Assembly (NCBI GenBank): GCA_963665925.1
Contig: OY762511.1
Coordinates: 3,720,001 to 3,784,000, forward strand
DNA from: G963665925 sp963665925
GTDB lineage: Bacteria > Bacillota > Clostridia > Peptostreptococcales > Acidaminobacteraceae
Length of the DNA: 64,000 nucleotides
Direction of reading: 5' to 3'
Each line of letters starts with the position of its first letter. The first letter of the stretch is position 1. A program made the position numbers and the translations under genes. This document shows positions 10,401-18,098 of this stretch, one piece after another. Below the pieces are notes generated by a model. It did not search any database. It saw only the letters and a list, made by a program, of their open reading frames with translations, and had not been told where the DNA came from.

Positions 10401-10647
10401 GCTTTTCAATGCTGATGATTTTCTCAAGACTCTCAAGTGTCAGTGGCTCAATATAAACCTTATCAGCTACGTGGTTGTCTGTCATGATTGTAGCAGGGTT
10501 ACTGTTTACAAGAACCGTCTCAATGCCTTCTTCTCTTACAGCTGTACAAGCCTGTGTACCTGAGTAGTCAAACTCTGCAGCCTGTCCGATGATGATTGGA
10601 CCCGAACCGATAATCAGTACTTTCTTAAGTGATTTATCTAATGACAT
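7453..10647 (-). CDS. carB: Carbamoyl-phosphate synthase large subunit
   Basis: The large subunit makes carbamoyl phosphate from bicarbonate, ammonia (channelled from CarA) and two ATP, feeding pyrimidine and arginine synthesis in the cytoplasm. The 1064-residue protein has the duplicated ATP-grasp architecture. Both halves begin with a matching IGSGPIIIGQ / LGSGPIRIGQ nucleotide-binding segment and contain the RPAYTLGGTGGG / RPSYVIGGRAME loop and VIEVNPR motifs. The C-terminal MGS-like allosteric domain (MINTPTRG) is present. Length is normal. The start codon overlaps the carA stop by one base (TAATG), indicating translational coupling. Regulation comes from the PyrR attenuator upstream of carA. 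Confidence 0.97.
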   Translation of the reverse strand: MSLDKSLKKVLIIGSGPIIIGQAAEFDYSGTQACTAVREEGIETVLVNSNPATIMTDNHVADKVYIEPLTLESLEKIISIEKPDGILAGFGGQTALNLAMNLEEAGILSKYDVKLLGTDSVTIKKAEDREAFKDLMQEIDEPIPESIIANNLAECEAFVEEHGYPVIIRPAYTLGGTGGGIAENHEQLVNTCKSGIEKSPIGQILLEQSIAGWKEIEYEVIRDKKDNCIIICNMENMDPVGVHTGDSIVVAPSQTLTDKEYQMLRDSSLKIIRALKIEGGCNIQFGLDPKSKKYIVIEVNPRVSRSSALASKAVGYPIAKIAAKIAIGYSLDELKNYVTKNSSACFEPALDYIVVKFPKWPFDKFGNAMRTLGTQMKATGEVMAIGRSFESAFLKALTSLEGKFTGLRMFSIMDMSDEELLEKIGKCDDERVFALSEAIRRGVSNEKLHEITKVDYWFLNGLRRIIAMEVRLRDEDFGSDLLYDAESMGFTDKEISDLTGLTTEEIIGVRNIKNIQPTYKMVDTCSGEFDAETPYYYSCYEEEDENVISDQKKILVLGSGPIRIGQGIEFDYSCVHGVWAIKEAGYQSLMINNNPETVSTDFDIADKLYFESLYIDNIMNVIRSEKPEGVVVQLGGQTSVNLAEGLTKHGVKILGTSFESMDLAEDREKFGNFLNALEIPSPTGNAVTSVEEGLETVKKLGYPVVVRPSYVIGGRAMEVVHDDEGLIRYMTEAVSLSSKHPVLIDKYVRGTEIEVDAICDGEDILIPGIMEHVEKTGVHSGDSISIYPHVTLSDETVDKLVSYTKKIATGLKTVGLINIQYVFDGEDVYVIEVNPRASRTVPILSKVTGVPMVKLAVNAMLGKMLKDSEYGTGLMENKDLFAVKVPVFSGEKLTDVDMYLGPEMKSTGEVLGMDRNLDMAIYKGFVASGIRIPTGGALYASLKEVDRNEEGLEVIRGYVNLGFEMLGSVSTTSYLKKNGIECRTLPQYEVENYIKEGKISMMINTPTRGNYKMSAGFRIRRKCIEQRIPLFTCIETAKAFKTAIRIKNSGEEVTYHTVKDYLNI

Positions 10648-11717
10648 TATTTCGCCCCCTTGATTTCGCTGATGAATTGATCGAATAGATACGTGGAATC
10701 CTTGGGTCCTGGCGAACCTTCTGGATGGTACTGAACCGAATAAACCGGAAGCGTTTTATGTCTTAGTCCCTCAACCGTGTCGTCATTCAGGTTGATGTGG
10801 GTAATTTGTACAGTGTTTTCATCAAGGCTGTCTTTTGATACAGCGTAACCGTGGTTTTGTGATGTAATGTAAGCTCTGTCTCTTGTGATGTCATAAACAC
10901 CGTGGTTGCCGCCTCTGTGACCGAACTTCATTTTGTATGTGTCTCCACCCAGCGCAAGCGCCAGAACCTGGTGACCCATGCAAATGCCAAATGTCGGTTT
11001 CTCATTGATGATTTTCTTAACGACTTCAATCGCTTCTGTTGCTGCCTTTGGATCTCCAGGGCCATTACTCAGGAAGACACCGTCCGGGTTAGAAGCCATG
11101 ATTTCTTCGTAAGTTGCGCTGTATGGGAAAATTGTAATATCACAGCCGCGTTCCTCGAAGTTTCTAATGATGTTCCATTTGATACCGAAGTCTATAACTG
11201 CAACTCTAGGACCGTCTCCAGGAATCTTGATGATTTCCTGTGTACCCGATTCCTTCATCCAGTCATCTTTAAGCTCTACAGAATCCAGATATGCCTGAAG
11301 TTCCTTAAGCGATAATTCTTCGTTTGAAATGACGCACTTTACAGCGCCCTTATCTCTGATTTTTCTTGTAATGCTTCTTGTGTCAACATCGTAAACACCT
11401 ACAGTGTTCATTTTAATAAGCATTTCTTCAAGAGAGCCTTCCGAGAGATAATTTGAAGGGTCCTTCTCAAAGGATTTCACGACAAATCCCTTAGCATGAA
11501 TTTTCTTTGATTCCTCATCGAAATGGTTCACACCGTAGTTTCCGATTAGTGAATATGTCATTGTGATGACCTGACCCGCATAAGATGGGTCAGTCAGTAT
11601 TTCCTGATATCCTGTAAGTGATGTATTGAATACGAGTTCACCTACTGCAGTTCCCTTTTTACCAAAGCCTTTTCCCAGAAACGTTGTACCGTCTTCTAGA
11701 TATATGATTCCCTTCAT
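10647..11717 (-). CDS. carA: Carbamoyl-phosphate synthase small (glutaminase) subunit
   Basis: The glutamine amidotransferase subunit that supplies ammonia to CarB. The class I GATase domain shows the nucleophile Cys246 in FGICMGHQ and the His331/Glu333 pair in QYHPEGSPGP. The N-terminal CPSase domain begins MKGIIYLEDGTTFLGKGFG and has the NTSLTGYQEILTDPSY signature. At 356 residues it is normal length and complete. It is the first gene of a two-gene operon with carB, preceded by a 5' leader containing a PyrR-binding hairpin and an intrinsic attenuator. The rest of the pyr operon is not in the window. Confidence 0.97.
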   Translation of the reverse strand: MKGIIYLEDGTTFLGKGFGKKGTAVGELVFNTSLTGYQEILTDPSYAGQVITMTYSLIGNYGVNHFDEESKKIHAKGFVVKSFEKDPSNYLSEGSLEEMLIKMNTVGVYDVDTRSITRKIRDKGAVKCVISNEELSLKELQAYLDSVELKDDWMKESGTQEIIKIPGDGPRVAVIDFGIKWNIIRNFEERGCDITIFPYSATYEEIMASNPDGVFLSNGPGDPKAATEAIEVVKKIINEKPTFGICMGHQVLALALGGDTYKMKFGHRGGNHGVYDITRDRAYITSQNHGYAVSKDSLDENTVQITHINLNDDTVEGLRHKTLPVYSVQYHPEGSPGPKDSTYLFDQFISEIKGAK

Positions 11718-11777
11718 CGTTAACCTCCGTTATTTGTCTACCTGTAGTTTTCTTTACCGCGTTTTCGTGCTTAAAAC

Positions 11778-11808
11778 ACAAAAAAGCCTCTTGTCGAGGA
11801 CAAAAGGC
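11778..11808 (-). terminator. Attenuator terminator in the carAB leader
   Basis: On the minus strand GCCTTTTGTC and GACAAGAGGC (11799-11808 and 11786-11795) form a 10-bp stem with a three-base loop, followed by six T. It sits between the PyrR-binding hairpin and the carA start, the arrangement of PyrR-controlled transcription attenuation. Confidence 0.88.
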
Positions 11809-11865
11809 AGGTTTTTACACACAAATAACGGACATGGTCATATAAATGCGCATATCTCGTCACTC

Positions 11866-11890
11866 TCCTTTTTAGTCTCTCGGACTAATT
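11866..11890 (-). promoter_or_regulatory. PyrR-binding anti-antiterminator hairpin
   Basis: On the minus strand TTAGTC CGAGA GACTAA followed by AAAAGG closely matches the PyrR recognition hairpin of Bacillota pyr leaders (consensus around UCC-GAGAG-CU, with a following AAGG). UMP/UTP-bound PyrR would be expected to stabilise this hairpin and let the downstream terminator form, lowering carAB expression when pyrimidines are plentiful. Confidence 0.85.
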
Positions 11891-11921
11891 TAAAGGTCCT
11901 ATTTAATTTTACACCTAACTT

Positions 11922-11950
11922 ATAGTATCGGGTATCGACGCATTTTTCAA
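11922..11950 (-). promoter_or_regulatory. Sigma-A type promoter of carAB
   Basis: Minus strand TTGAAA (11950-11945), a 17-base spacer and TACTAT (11927-11922). Spacing is ideal and the predicted start lies just upstream of the PyrR hairpin. Confidence 0.8.
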
Positions 11951-12121
11951 GTATCTTTCGCGAATTTAATAATTTAATTCTTATTTTCCCCTATTATTGT
12001 CAATATTCTTCAGCTTCATTCGAATTTTTATGCTTATTTCTGCATTATGTTCCAAGGTATTGAAACGTATTTTCATATAAAATAGCCCTATCACAAGCAT
12101 TTCTAATATTCACAAAATTCC

Positions 12122-12162
12122 GCATAAAAAGAACCCTGTATAGAGCAGGGTTCTTTTTATGC
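12122..12162 (-). terminator. Strong terminator after the lipase-like gene
   Basis: A perfect 17-bp inverted repeat (12122-12138 and 12146-12162) around a 7-base loop, with TTTTT in the descending arm. It lies 15 bases beyond the stop of the lipase-like gene and is symmetric enough to work in both directions. Confidence 0.88.
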
Positions 12163-12177
12163 AGAACATCCCTTTTA

Positions 12178-14550
12178 TCAACGACGAACCAACTTGTAGA
12201 CCACCAGTGCTGCAAGTGCTGATACAAATCCGATTATGAACTGCTTATAATTATTCCAGAGGGTCACGTCGCGCAGTGTATCACTTGTCTTCTGAGGGTC
12301 AGAATCATGCCACCAGGCTTCCTTTGGCAGGTCAACCTGAACCATCCCCATTTCTTCGTCATAGCCTACACCTTGACCTGTTTTCACCTCCGCAGTATAC
12401 ATATCATTCATACTGCTTGCGAAGGTTGTTTCCAGCGTGCCTTCCAGACAGTAGACTTCTCCCCTGTCTGCGTCGACAACATAGTCGGTCTGCAGACTGC
12501 GCACGCTTTGCACGCCCTCACCGTAGGCCATCTGGGTTTGAAAATGCCTGCTCGCGTCTGCTCTACTTGTAAGTCGCACTGATCCACTTGCAATAAAGAG
12601 CTGGATGTTGTTTGGAGAGGCATACTCAATATAGGCTTCTGTATTTGGACGAAGGTGCACGCTGCCAAAATGGTCTCCGTTCACACGAAGCAGAATAGAC
12701 ATTTGTCCTTCTTCTGTAATGAGGGGCTGATACTGTCGTACATTTGTTTCTGTGCTTTCTTCCACACGCGTCAGTATGGGGGTGCCCTCCACTTCTTCAC
12801 CTGTTCCAATATAGGCTTCACCACTTACGGATGAAACCACCATATCCAGAGTCGCCATTTGTCCCGGGTAAATCTCCGTGTTGAGCCACTCCAGTATTTG
12901 AGCAAAGACCAGGGGGTCTTCTGTAAGTGAAGGACCAAGCGGTGCAGTAACCGGCGAGTGTGTCAGACCCGGGTACTCTACTGAGCTTACGCCATTAATC
13001 CATGCGGATGCCACCTTGACGATAGCGTCTCCCCCCATGGTTCCAGAACCATAAAGGAGTCCATATTGGATGCTCGGGTTTAGATGACCGCCACTTGCTT
13101 CATCCTTGTTCAAGTCTAGAATAAATGGAGACTGACCATATAGCTGTTCTCCAGCTTTAATATGCTTATCCGCCAGATTTGACCCCAGCCAACCGAAAAA
13201 TCGGTCGGTCAACGTACAGCCATGATTTGGCGTGCCGACCATAATAATCTTTCGCACATCATTCTTATAAAGATTTGGAAGCCGTGTCGTCAGGTATCTG
13301 CTGATGAGTCCACCCATACTATGGGCCACAACATCCACCTTGGCGCATTTCACCCCCTGCTCCAACTGGGCCGCTTTGTATTCGCGAATATGCTTGGCAA
13401 GCCCTTTGGCCTGGGCAGGAATGCTTTCATCATCTAAGTCACTGAAGTAATAGGCTTCACGAATGGTTGAGAAGTTCATTTCCTGCAGCTTGTCATCAAG
13501 CAACTTCCAGGTTGACTTGTCTCCCGTAAAACCATGAACCAATACCACTGGACAGCGAATGACCTTTATATATTTGCCGACACTACCTGCTATTTCATCA
13601 TGATCATAGATATCGACACGAAAGGTTACATCTAAATCCCTTTCACCGGGCTTCAAATATTCCGGTGGACTATAAGACCACTTCAGGGAAGGTTCTGCAG
13701 CCAGTTTTTCCCCAGTTGAAACACCTTCAAAGTACCCGTATTCGGGTGGATGCACAAGCACTGACAAATTGTCAGTATAGTTCAAGCGCAGTTCCACCTG
13801 CAAATTGTCAGAAGGGTTTTCTGAAGCTCCAGCTGTAACTGTTTCAAAAGCTGCCTGTGTCACAGGATTTGTTTCAACAATAAGCTTGACAGATATGGTT
13901 TCAGGAAGGGTTTCTTCAGGGGTATCCACGACTTCATCAGTCTCGGTTCCAGTATCTGTTCCGTTTTCAGGGGCTGTTTTGTCACCATAGCGATCAACTA
14001 AAACTGCTAAACCTTCAAACGATTCATACATCAAGGTCCCGTTGATCATATTGATCAGTTCTCCTGCTGTTAAGTAATCTGCATTTGAAGGTGGTTGGCC
14101 GCTTCTGCTCTCCATCGTAATATGAAAGTCGTTAATGACCCAGATGTATTTTTTATAATCAGCCCGAGCACCGCTGACCTGAATTTTTTGAGGAAGGACA
14201 TACACATCCACGCCGTTAAAGGACATAAGATCGTACATGCCCAGTCCGACAGAATTGCCCATGTTCTCATCAAAGCCACTGGACTTTCTTTGAATGGTGA
14301 CCTTGTCAAAGAGCTGCTGAAGATTCAGGAACATATATGCCTTATTGTCAGCCCACGCGTCATAAGATTTGACATCCAAATCATTATAACCATTATAGCC
14401 ATAGCTTACAGGCATCTCTCCCATGACTTGTCCAAGTTTAGGCCACTGAATTGCAGCCCAGCTTTGACTTTCTGTAGAAAAACCGGATATGACAAAAATG
14501 CATATAAAGAGTAGGAGCATACCTTGTCTGATTTGATTTTTATCAAACAT
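12178..14550 (-). CDS. Exported multidomain lipase-like alpha/beta hydrolase, membrane-anchored
   Basis: Probably an exported esterase or lipase. Counting from the open frame start at 14559, a hydrophobic signal segment lies at about 13-27. Residues 60-190 look like a copper-amine-oxidase-N-like stalk domain. The alpha/beta hydrolase domain shows the oxyanion HGF at 342-344 and the nucleophile elbow AHSMGG at 412-417 (Ser414), followed by MVGTPNHG. Residues roughly 620-740 resemble a FecR-type beta domain (LRVNGDHFGSVHLRPN, LFIASGSVRL). A C-terminal membrane helix (FIIGFVSALAALVVYKL) ends in VRR. The ATG at 14550, behind GAGGTG, is preferred to the upstream GTG. It is 10 bases downstream of a lipoprotein gene and probably co-transcribed. 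Substrate unknown. Confidence 0.75.
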   Translation of the reverse strand: MFDKNQIRQGMLLLFICIFVISGFSTESQSWAAIQWPKLGQVMGEMPVSYGYNGYNDLDVKSYDAWADNKAYMFLNLQQLFDKVTIQRKSSGFDENMGNSVGLGMYDLMSFNGVDVYVLPQKIQVSGARADYKKYIWVINDFHITMESRSGQPPSNADYLTAGELINMINGTLMYESFEGLAVLVDRYGDKTAPENGTDTGTETDEVVDTPEETLPETISVKLIVETNPVTQAAFETVTAGASENPSDNLQVELRLNYTDNLSVLVHPPEYGYFEGVSTGEKLAAEPSLKWSYSPPEYLKPGERDLDVTFRVDIYDHDEIAGSVGKYIKVIRCPVVLVHGFTGDKSTWKLLDDKLQEMNFSTIREAYYFSDLDDESIPAQAKGLAKHIREYKAAQLEQGVKCAKVDVVAHSMGGLISRYLTTRLPNLYKNDVRKIIMVGTPNHGCTLTDRFFGWLGSNLADKHIKAGEQLYGQSPFILDLNKDEASGGHLNPSIQYGLLYGSGTMGGDAIVKVASAWINGVSSVEYPGLTHSPVTAPLGPSLTEDPLVFAQILEWLNTEIYPGQMATLDMVVSSVSGEAYIGTGEEVEGTPILTRVEESTETNVRQYQPLITEEGQMSILLRVNGDHFGSVHLRPNTEAYIEYASPNNIQLFIASGSVRLTSRADASRHFQTQMAYGEGVQSVRSLQTDYVVDADRGEVYCLEGTLETTFASSMNDMYTAEVKTGQGVGYDEEMGMVQVDLPKEAWWHDSDPQKTSDTLRDVTLWNNYKQFIIGFVSALAALVVYKLVRR

Positions 14551-14560
14551 TACAAGCACC

Positions 14561-15907
14561 TCACTTGAAGTAAATACTTGAAATCAGTGTGTCTTCATAC
14601 TTGGTGCCAGGGTAAACCGACTCAATGGTCAACGTCAGTTTGCGTGTTTCAAAAGGCTCGTCAAATTTGAACCAGTGGTCCGTATAGACATCCGGAATAT
14701 AGGCTTCCTTTATGCGCCCGTTCTCATCTTCAAATTTCAGCGTATTCAGACGTGCATTGGCATTATACAGCGCTTCCGACTTATGATAGCCGTTTTGAAT
14801 ATAGACGGCAGATACAACCACAGGATTTTCACTTATAAATGTAATGGTGGTTCCCTCACCGTTTCCTGACATTCCTTCAGACCATGCTGTGAGCATGGAA
14901 TCGTCCATCATATTCTCTACAGGATAGCCGTCAAGAGTTGATGACGCAACAACATCATCCCAAAATATATCATCCGACTCCGCATACAAATAGCGTTTAA
15001 TAACACCGGTCTCCCTATCGACCTGAATACAGTTTGTAATAGGGTCTTCCTCAAAGCTCTGATAGAAGACAAAGACTGATTTTCCGGTAATGACAGGACG
15101 TCCCCAGTACTGATGCGGTTCGGCTTCATCTGTCTTAAAGACCACCTGACCGTCGGGACTGACCTTTGTAAGCATTGCGCCGTAATAGCCACTGCAGTAA
15201 ATGTGCCCGTCATCCGGTCCAATTACCGGCGCCTCCATACTGCCTACTGACACGGGTGCAAATGCATCTGTACCGTCCCACATGTCAAGGGCGTAGAGCA
15301 TGCCGCTGACCCCGACATAAAAACGGTCCGTATCTCTTATCCAGTCCGACACCGGCTCCAGTTCTGTCATTGGAACATTCTCGAAGACGCGTTCCCAAAT
15401 AGAGCTATCGCCACTGGTCAAACCGGAAATGGTCACGGTGTACATACTGGTTTCCTGGTTGATTTCTGTATTGACGGTCACCTTTTCAGCAGGAACGATG
15501 ACCCTTTCTCCGTCCAGACTCGGTTCTTCAGGGGCTGGCTCTTCTTGAACAGGTTCATCCGCCATTGTGTCTGTATCATCTGGTTCAGAAGTACTTGCGG
15601 GTTCTGTCGGTTCAGCGGTTGCAACCGCCACCTCGTTCTCAGGGTCGACTTCCATCCCAGCCGTCTCTGGCATACTCGCCTCTGAGTCTGAACCTTGCCC
15701 AACAGTCAGCTCCACCTCGTCAGACATGGACTCTGTCTGTGTGTCAGAATCATTTTCATTTGAATCCTCTACTGAAGACTCTACCGCGACCTTTTCAATT
15801 TTCACAGGTTCATCGGCATGACTTTCCGCCGTTTTATCACTGGAGCACCCCAGAAGTCCGAGCATCAGCACGAGTACAAAAGCGATCAGTTTCAAGTGAC
15901 TTTTCAT
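14561..15907 (-). CDS. Lipoprotein with PQQ-like repeats and a C-terminal discoidin-like domain
   Basis: A predicted surface lipoprotein of unknown role. The N-terminus MKSHLKLIAFVLVLMLGLLG ends in the lipobox LLGC. An acidic Ser/Thr/Glu/Pro-rich linker follows to about residue 150. The middle part resembles PQQ/WD-type beta-propeller blades (FYVGVSGMLYALDMWDG, GHIYCSGYYGAMLTKVSPDG). The C-terminal 120 residues (ASSTLDGYPVENMMDD, TAWSEG, DHWFKFDEPFETRKLTLTI) resemble the NADase-type glycan-binding or F5/8-type sugar-binding fold. The ATG at 15907 is preferred to the frame start at 15925 because it begins a normal signal peptide behind GGAGG. It precedes the lipase-like gene by 10 bases, suggesting a shared envelope function. 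Confidence 0.72.
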   Translation of the reverse strand: MKSHLKLIAFVLVLMLGLLGCSSDKTAESHADEPVKIEKVAVESSVEDSNENDSDTQTESMSDEVELTVGQGSDSEASMPETAGMEVDPENEVAVATAEPTEPASTSEPDDTDTMADEPVQEEPAPEEPSLDGERVIVPAEKVTVNTEINQETSMYTVTISGLTSGDSSIWERVFENVPMTELEPVSDWIRDTDRFYVGVSGMLYALDMWDGTDAFAPVSVGSMEAPVIGPDDGHIYCSGYYGAMLTKVSPDGQVVFKTDEAEPHQYWGRPVITGKSVFVFYQSFEEDPITNCIQVDRETGVIKRYLYAESDDIFWDDVVASSTLDGYPVENMMDDSMLTAWSEGMSGNGEGTTITFISENPVVVSAVYIQNGYHKSEALYNANARLNTLKFEDENGRIKEAYIPDVYTDHWFKFDEPFETRKLTLTIESVYPGTKYEDTLISSIYFK

Positions 15908-16066
15908 TTTTTCCCCTCCTATCACACCTCATATACTATTGTTACCCGAAAGTGCCTCAATCATTCGATTCTAATAAAACGTAGGGTGAACTTAAAACAT
16001 TTAGCAGGCGTAATGTTAGATATATTTATAAGGCAATAACTTACTGTTTTACGTCAATGAATTATC

Positions 16067-16094
16067 TTGACAGAATATTGCAAAAGTATATAAT
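16067..16094 (+). promoter_or_regulatory. Sigma-A type promoter of the opp operon
   Basis: TTGACA at 16067-16072, a 16-base spacer and TATAAT at 16089-16094: both hexamers are perfect. Transcription would start near 16101, leaving a 138-base leader before oppA. Confidence 0.85.
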
Positions 16095-16100
16095 TGTTGC

Positions 16101-16215
16101 ATGAGACAATGAAGTCTAACACTCGAGGCTTTCAAATACTTTCCTGTTCCATGAAGACGTTGCGGGAAATTATTTGAAAAGAACCCTGAGGCGTGTTAGG
16201 GTTCATTTTTTTTTG
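16101..16215 (+). ncRNA. Structured leader RNA with intrinsic terminator upstream of oppA
   Basis: Three elements follow the predicted start. First, a small AGAC/GTCT hairpin near 16103-16116. Second, a long helix pairing 16130-16144 with 16165-16179 (TTTCAAATA with TATTTGAAA, then TTTCC with GGAAA after one mismatch). Third, a terminator GAACCCT/AGGGTTC (16181-16187 and 16198-16204) followed by a run of T. The terminator loop and first stem bases GTGTTAG (16193-16199) are perfectly complementary to CTAACAC at 16116-16122, allowing a competing helix or pseudoknot. A 22-codon frame, ATG 16109 to TGA 16177, spans the leader without a visible ribosome site. No known riboswitch class was recognised. 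Attenuation is inferred. Confidence 0.6.
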
Positions 16216-16238
16216 TATCTAAAGACTAAGGGGGCACC

Positions 16239-17924
16239 ATGAAAAAAATCATTTCGCTGCTTGTTGTCATGACATTGCTATTCAGTTTGGCAGCATGCGG
16301 CAAACAAGATTCGTCAACCACAGCAACATCATCAGATGCATCAACGTCTTCAGAATCTCCAGCTTCTACAGAAACAGCAACACCTGAGGAAGCTTCTAAT
16401 GTCTTGAAAGTGCAAATTGAAGTAGAAGTGGCTTCAATGGATCCGCAAATTGCGACAGATGGTACCTCATTCGAAGTTATGGGCGCCATAACTGAGGGCC
16501 TTTACTCCATTGACGCGGCAGGTTCTCCAATACTTGCCATGGCTGAAAGCGTAGACAAGAGCGATGACGGTCTTAACTACACTTTCCACCTGCGTGATGC
16601 AAGCTGGTCCAACGGCACGCCTGTCACTGCACAGGATTTCGTATTTGCATGGAAACGTCTTGTTGACCCAGCAACAGCAAGTGAGTATTCTTTTATTGCT
16701 GAAATTGCAGGTATCAAGAATGCAGCGGCTATCATCTCAGGGGATGCGGCTGTTGATGAACTCGGCGCGGTGGCAGTAGACGACAAGACACTGGAAGTAA
16801 CACTCGACTTCCCTGTTTCCTACTTCGAATCACTGATGTCATTCAATTCATTCCTGCCTGTAAATGAAGCCTTCTTTACAGAGGCCGGCGACCTGTATGG
16901 TACTTCTCCTGAAACCATTCTGGCTAACGGACCATTCAAGATGGCTGCTTACGAACCTGCAGCGACTACCATTGAACTCGTAAAGAATGACACTTACTGG
17001 GATGCTGATGCTGTCAAGCTTGACGGCATTGAGTATCAGGTCATCAAGGAAGCGCAGCAGACAATGCTTGCTTACCAAAACGGGGACATTGACATTGCGA
17101 CACTTGCGGGCGAGCAGGTTGAACAATTCAAAGCTGACCCTGAGTTCCACAACATCATGGCTGGTTACCTATGGTATCTATCTCCAAACCAGATGGTTCC
17201 AGGCCTTGACAATGTGAACCTGCGTAAGGCAATTGCAATGTCATATGACAAATCTGCAATTGCGAATATCATCCTTAAGGACGGTTCGATTGTAGCAGAC
17301 TTCGCGGTGCCTACACTTCTTGCAACTGGCCCTGATGGTAAAGACTACCGAGAAACAGCCGGCACTTACCTTCAGACCGATAAGGCGATGGCGCTTGAAT
17401 ACTTCGAAAAGGCAAAGGCTGAGCTTGGATCGGACACATTTGAGTTTTCAATCGTTGTTGAAGATACTGAATCCGCACAAAACGTTGCTCAATTCATCCA
17501 GTCCGAAATCCAGACGACACTGCCAGGCATGACAATCACCATTGAAACAATGCCTAAGAAAAATCGAATTGAGAGAATGCAGGAAGGCGAATTTGAACTG
17601 GGTCTGACACGTTGGGGGCCTGACTATGCTGACCCAATGACTTACCTGGACATGTGGACAACTGGCAGCTCAAACAACTACGGCTTCTGGTCAAACTCTG
17701 AATACGACGCGATCATTCAGTCTGCAAAAGACGGCGAACTGTCACTTGACCTTGCAGCGCGTTGGGAAGGTCTGAAAAAGGCTGAATCCATCGTCATGGA
17801 CGAAGCAGTTATTCTTCCTGTATACCAGAAGGGTAACGCCGTTATGATCAAGAGCAAGGTAGCTGGCGTTGAGTTCCACTCTGTTGGTATTAACAAAATC
17901 TACAAGAATGCTGAAATCAACTAG
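16239..17924 (+). CDS. oppA: Oligopeptide-binding lipoprotein of an ABC transporter
   Basis: The extracytoplasmic receptor that delivers peptides to OppBCDF. A lipoprotein signal peptide ends in the lipobox LAAC (Cys20), followed by a Ser/Thr-rich linker. The SBP_bac_5 family signature is visible in SMDPQIATDGTSFEVMGAITEGLY, DFVFAWKRLVDP and LRKAIAMSYDKSAI, with the C-terminal RWGPDYADPMTYLDMW stretch typical of peptide-binding members. At 561 residues the length is normal. The ATG follows AAGGGGG. It is the first gene of oppABCDF, with a structured spacer before oppB that probably favours higher expression of the binding protein. Confidence 0.92.
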   Translation: MKKIISLLVVMTLLFSLAACGKQDSSTTATSSDASTSSESPASTETATPEEASNVLKVQIEVEVASMDPQIATDGTSFEVMGAITEGLYSIDAAGSPILAMAESVDKSDDGLNYTFHLRDASWSNGTPVTAQDFVFAWKRLVDPATASEYSFIAEIAGIKNAAAIISGDAAVDELGAVAVDDKTLEVTLDFPVSYFESLMSFNSFLPVNEAFFTEAGDLYGTSPETILANGPFKMAAYEPAATTIELVKNDTYWDADAVKLDGIEYQVIKEAQQTMLAYQNGDIDIATLAGEQVEQFKADPEFHNIMAGYLWYLSPNQMVPGLDNVNLRKAIAMSYDKSAIANIILKDGSIVADFAVPTLLATGPDGKDYRETAGTYLQTDKAMALEYFEKAKAELGSDTFEFSIVVEDTESAQNVAQFIQSEIQTTLPGMTITIETMPKKNRIERMQEGEFELGLTRWGPDYADPMTYLDMWTTGSSNNYGFWSNSEYDAIIQSAKDGELSLDLAARWEGLKKAESIVMDEAVILPVYQKGNAVMIKSKVAGVEFHSVGINKIYKNAEIN

Positions 17925-17987
17925 TCGTTAAAAATGGCTGTCATATGATGCAACACCATCGGATTGCTGAATAAGTCATCAATCTGG

Positions 17988-18073
17988 AGCCTGCTTTAAA
18001 CTTCGAAGCGCAACGCTTGGTTGAAATTCTCCCTTCAACCAAGCCCGCAGGCCTTCGGGGTTTTCAGCAGGCT
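17988..18073 (+). repeat. Branched inverted-repeat structure between oppA and oppB
   Basis: An outer stem AGCCTGCT (17988-17995) with AGCAGGCT (18066-18073) encloses an 11-bp perfect hairpin GCTTGGTTGAA/TTCAACCAAGC (18015-18025 and 18034-18044), and CCCG/CGGG (18044-18047 and 18056-18059) followed by TTTT. It resembles an RNA-processing or partial-termination element that would raise oppA message over the permease genes. That function is inferred. Confidence 0.65.
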
Positions 18074-18098
18074 TAAATTTATGTAAAGGAGTAATAAC

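Noticed and set aside
16101..16215. The opp leader as a known riboswitch (purine, SAM, guanidine, T-box)
   Set aside because: None of the conserved cores of those classes could be matched, so it is left unclassified.
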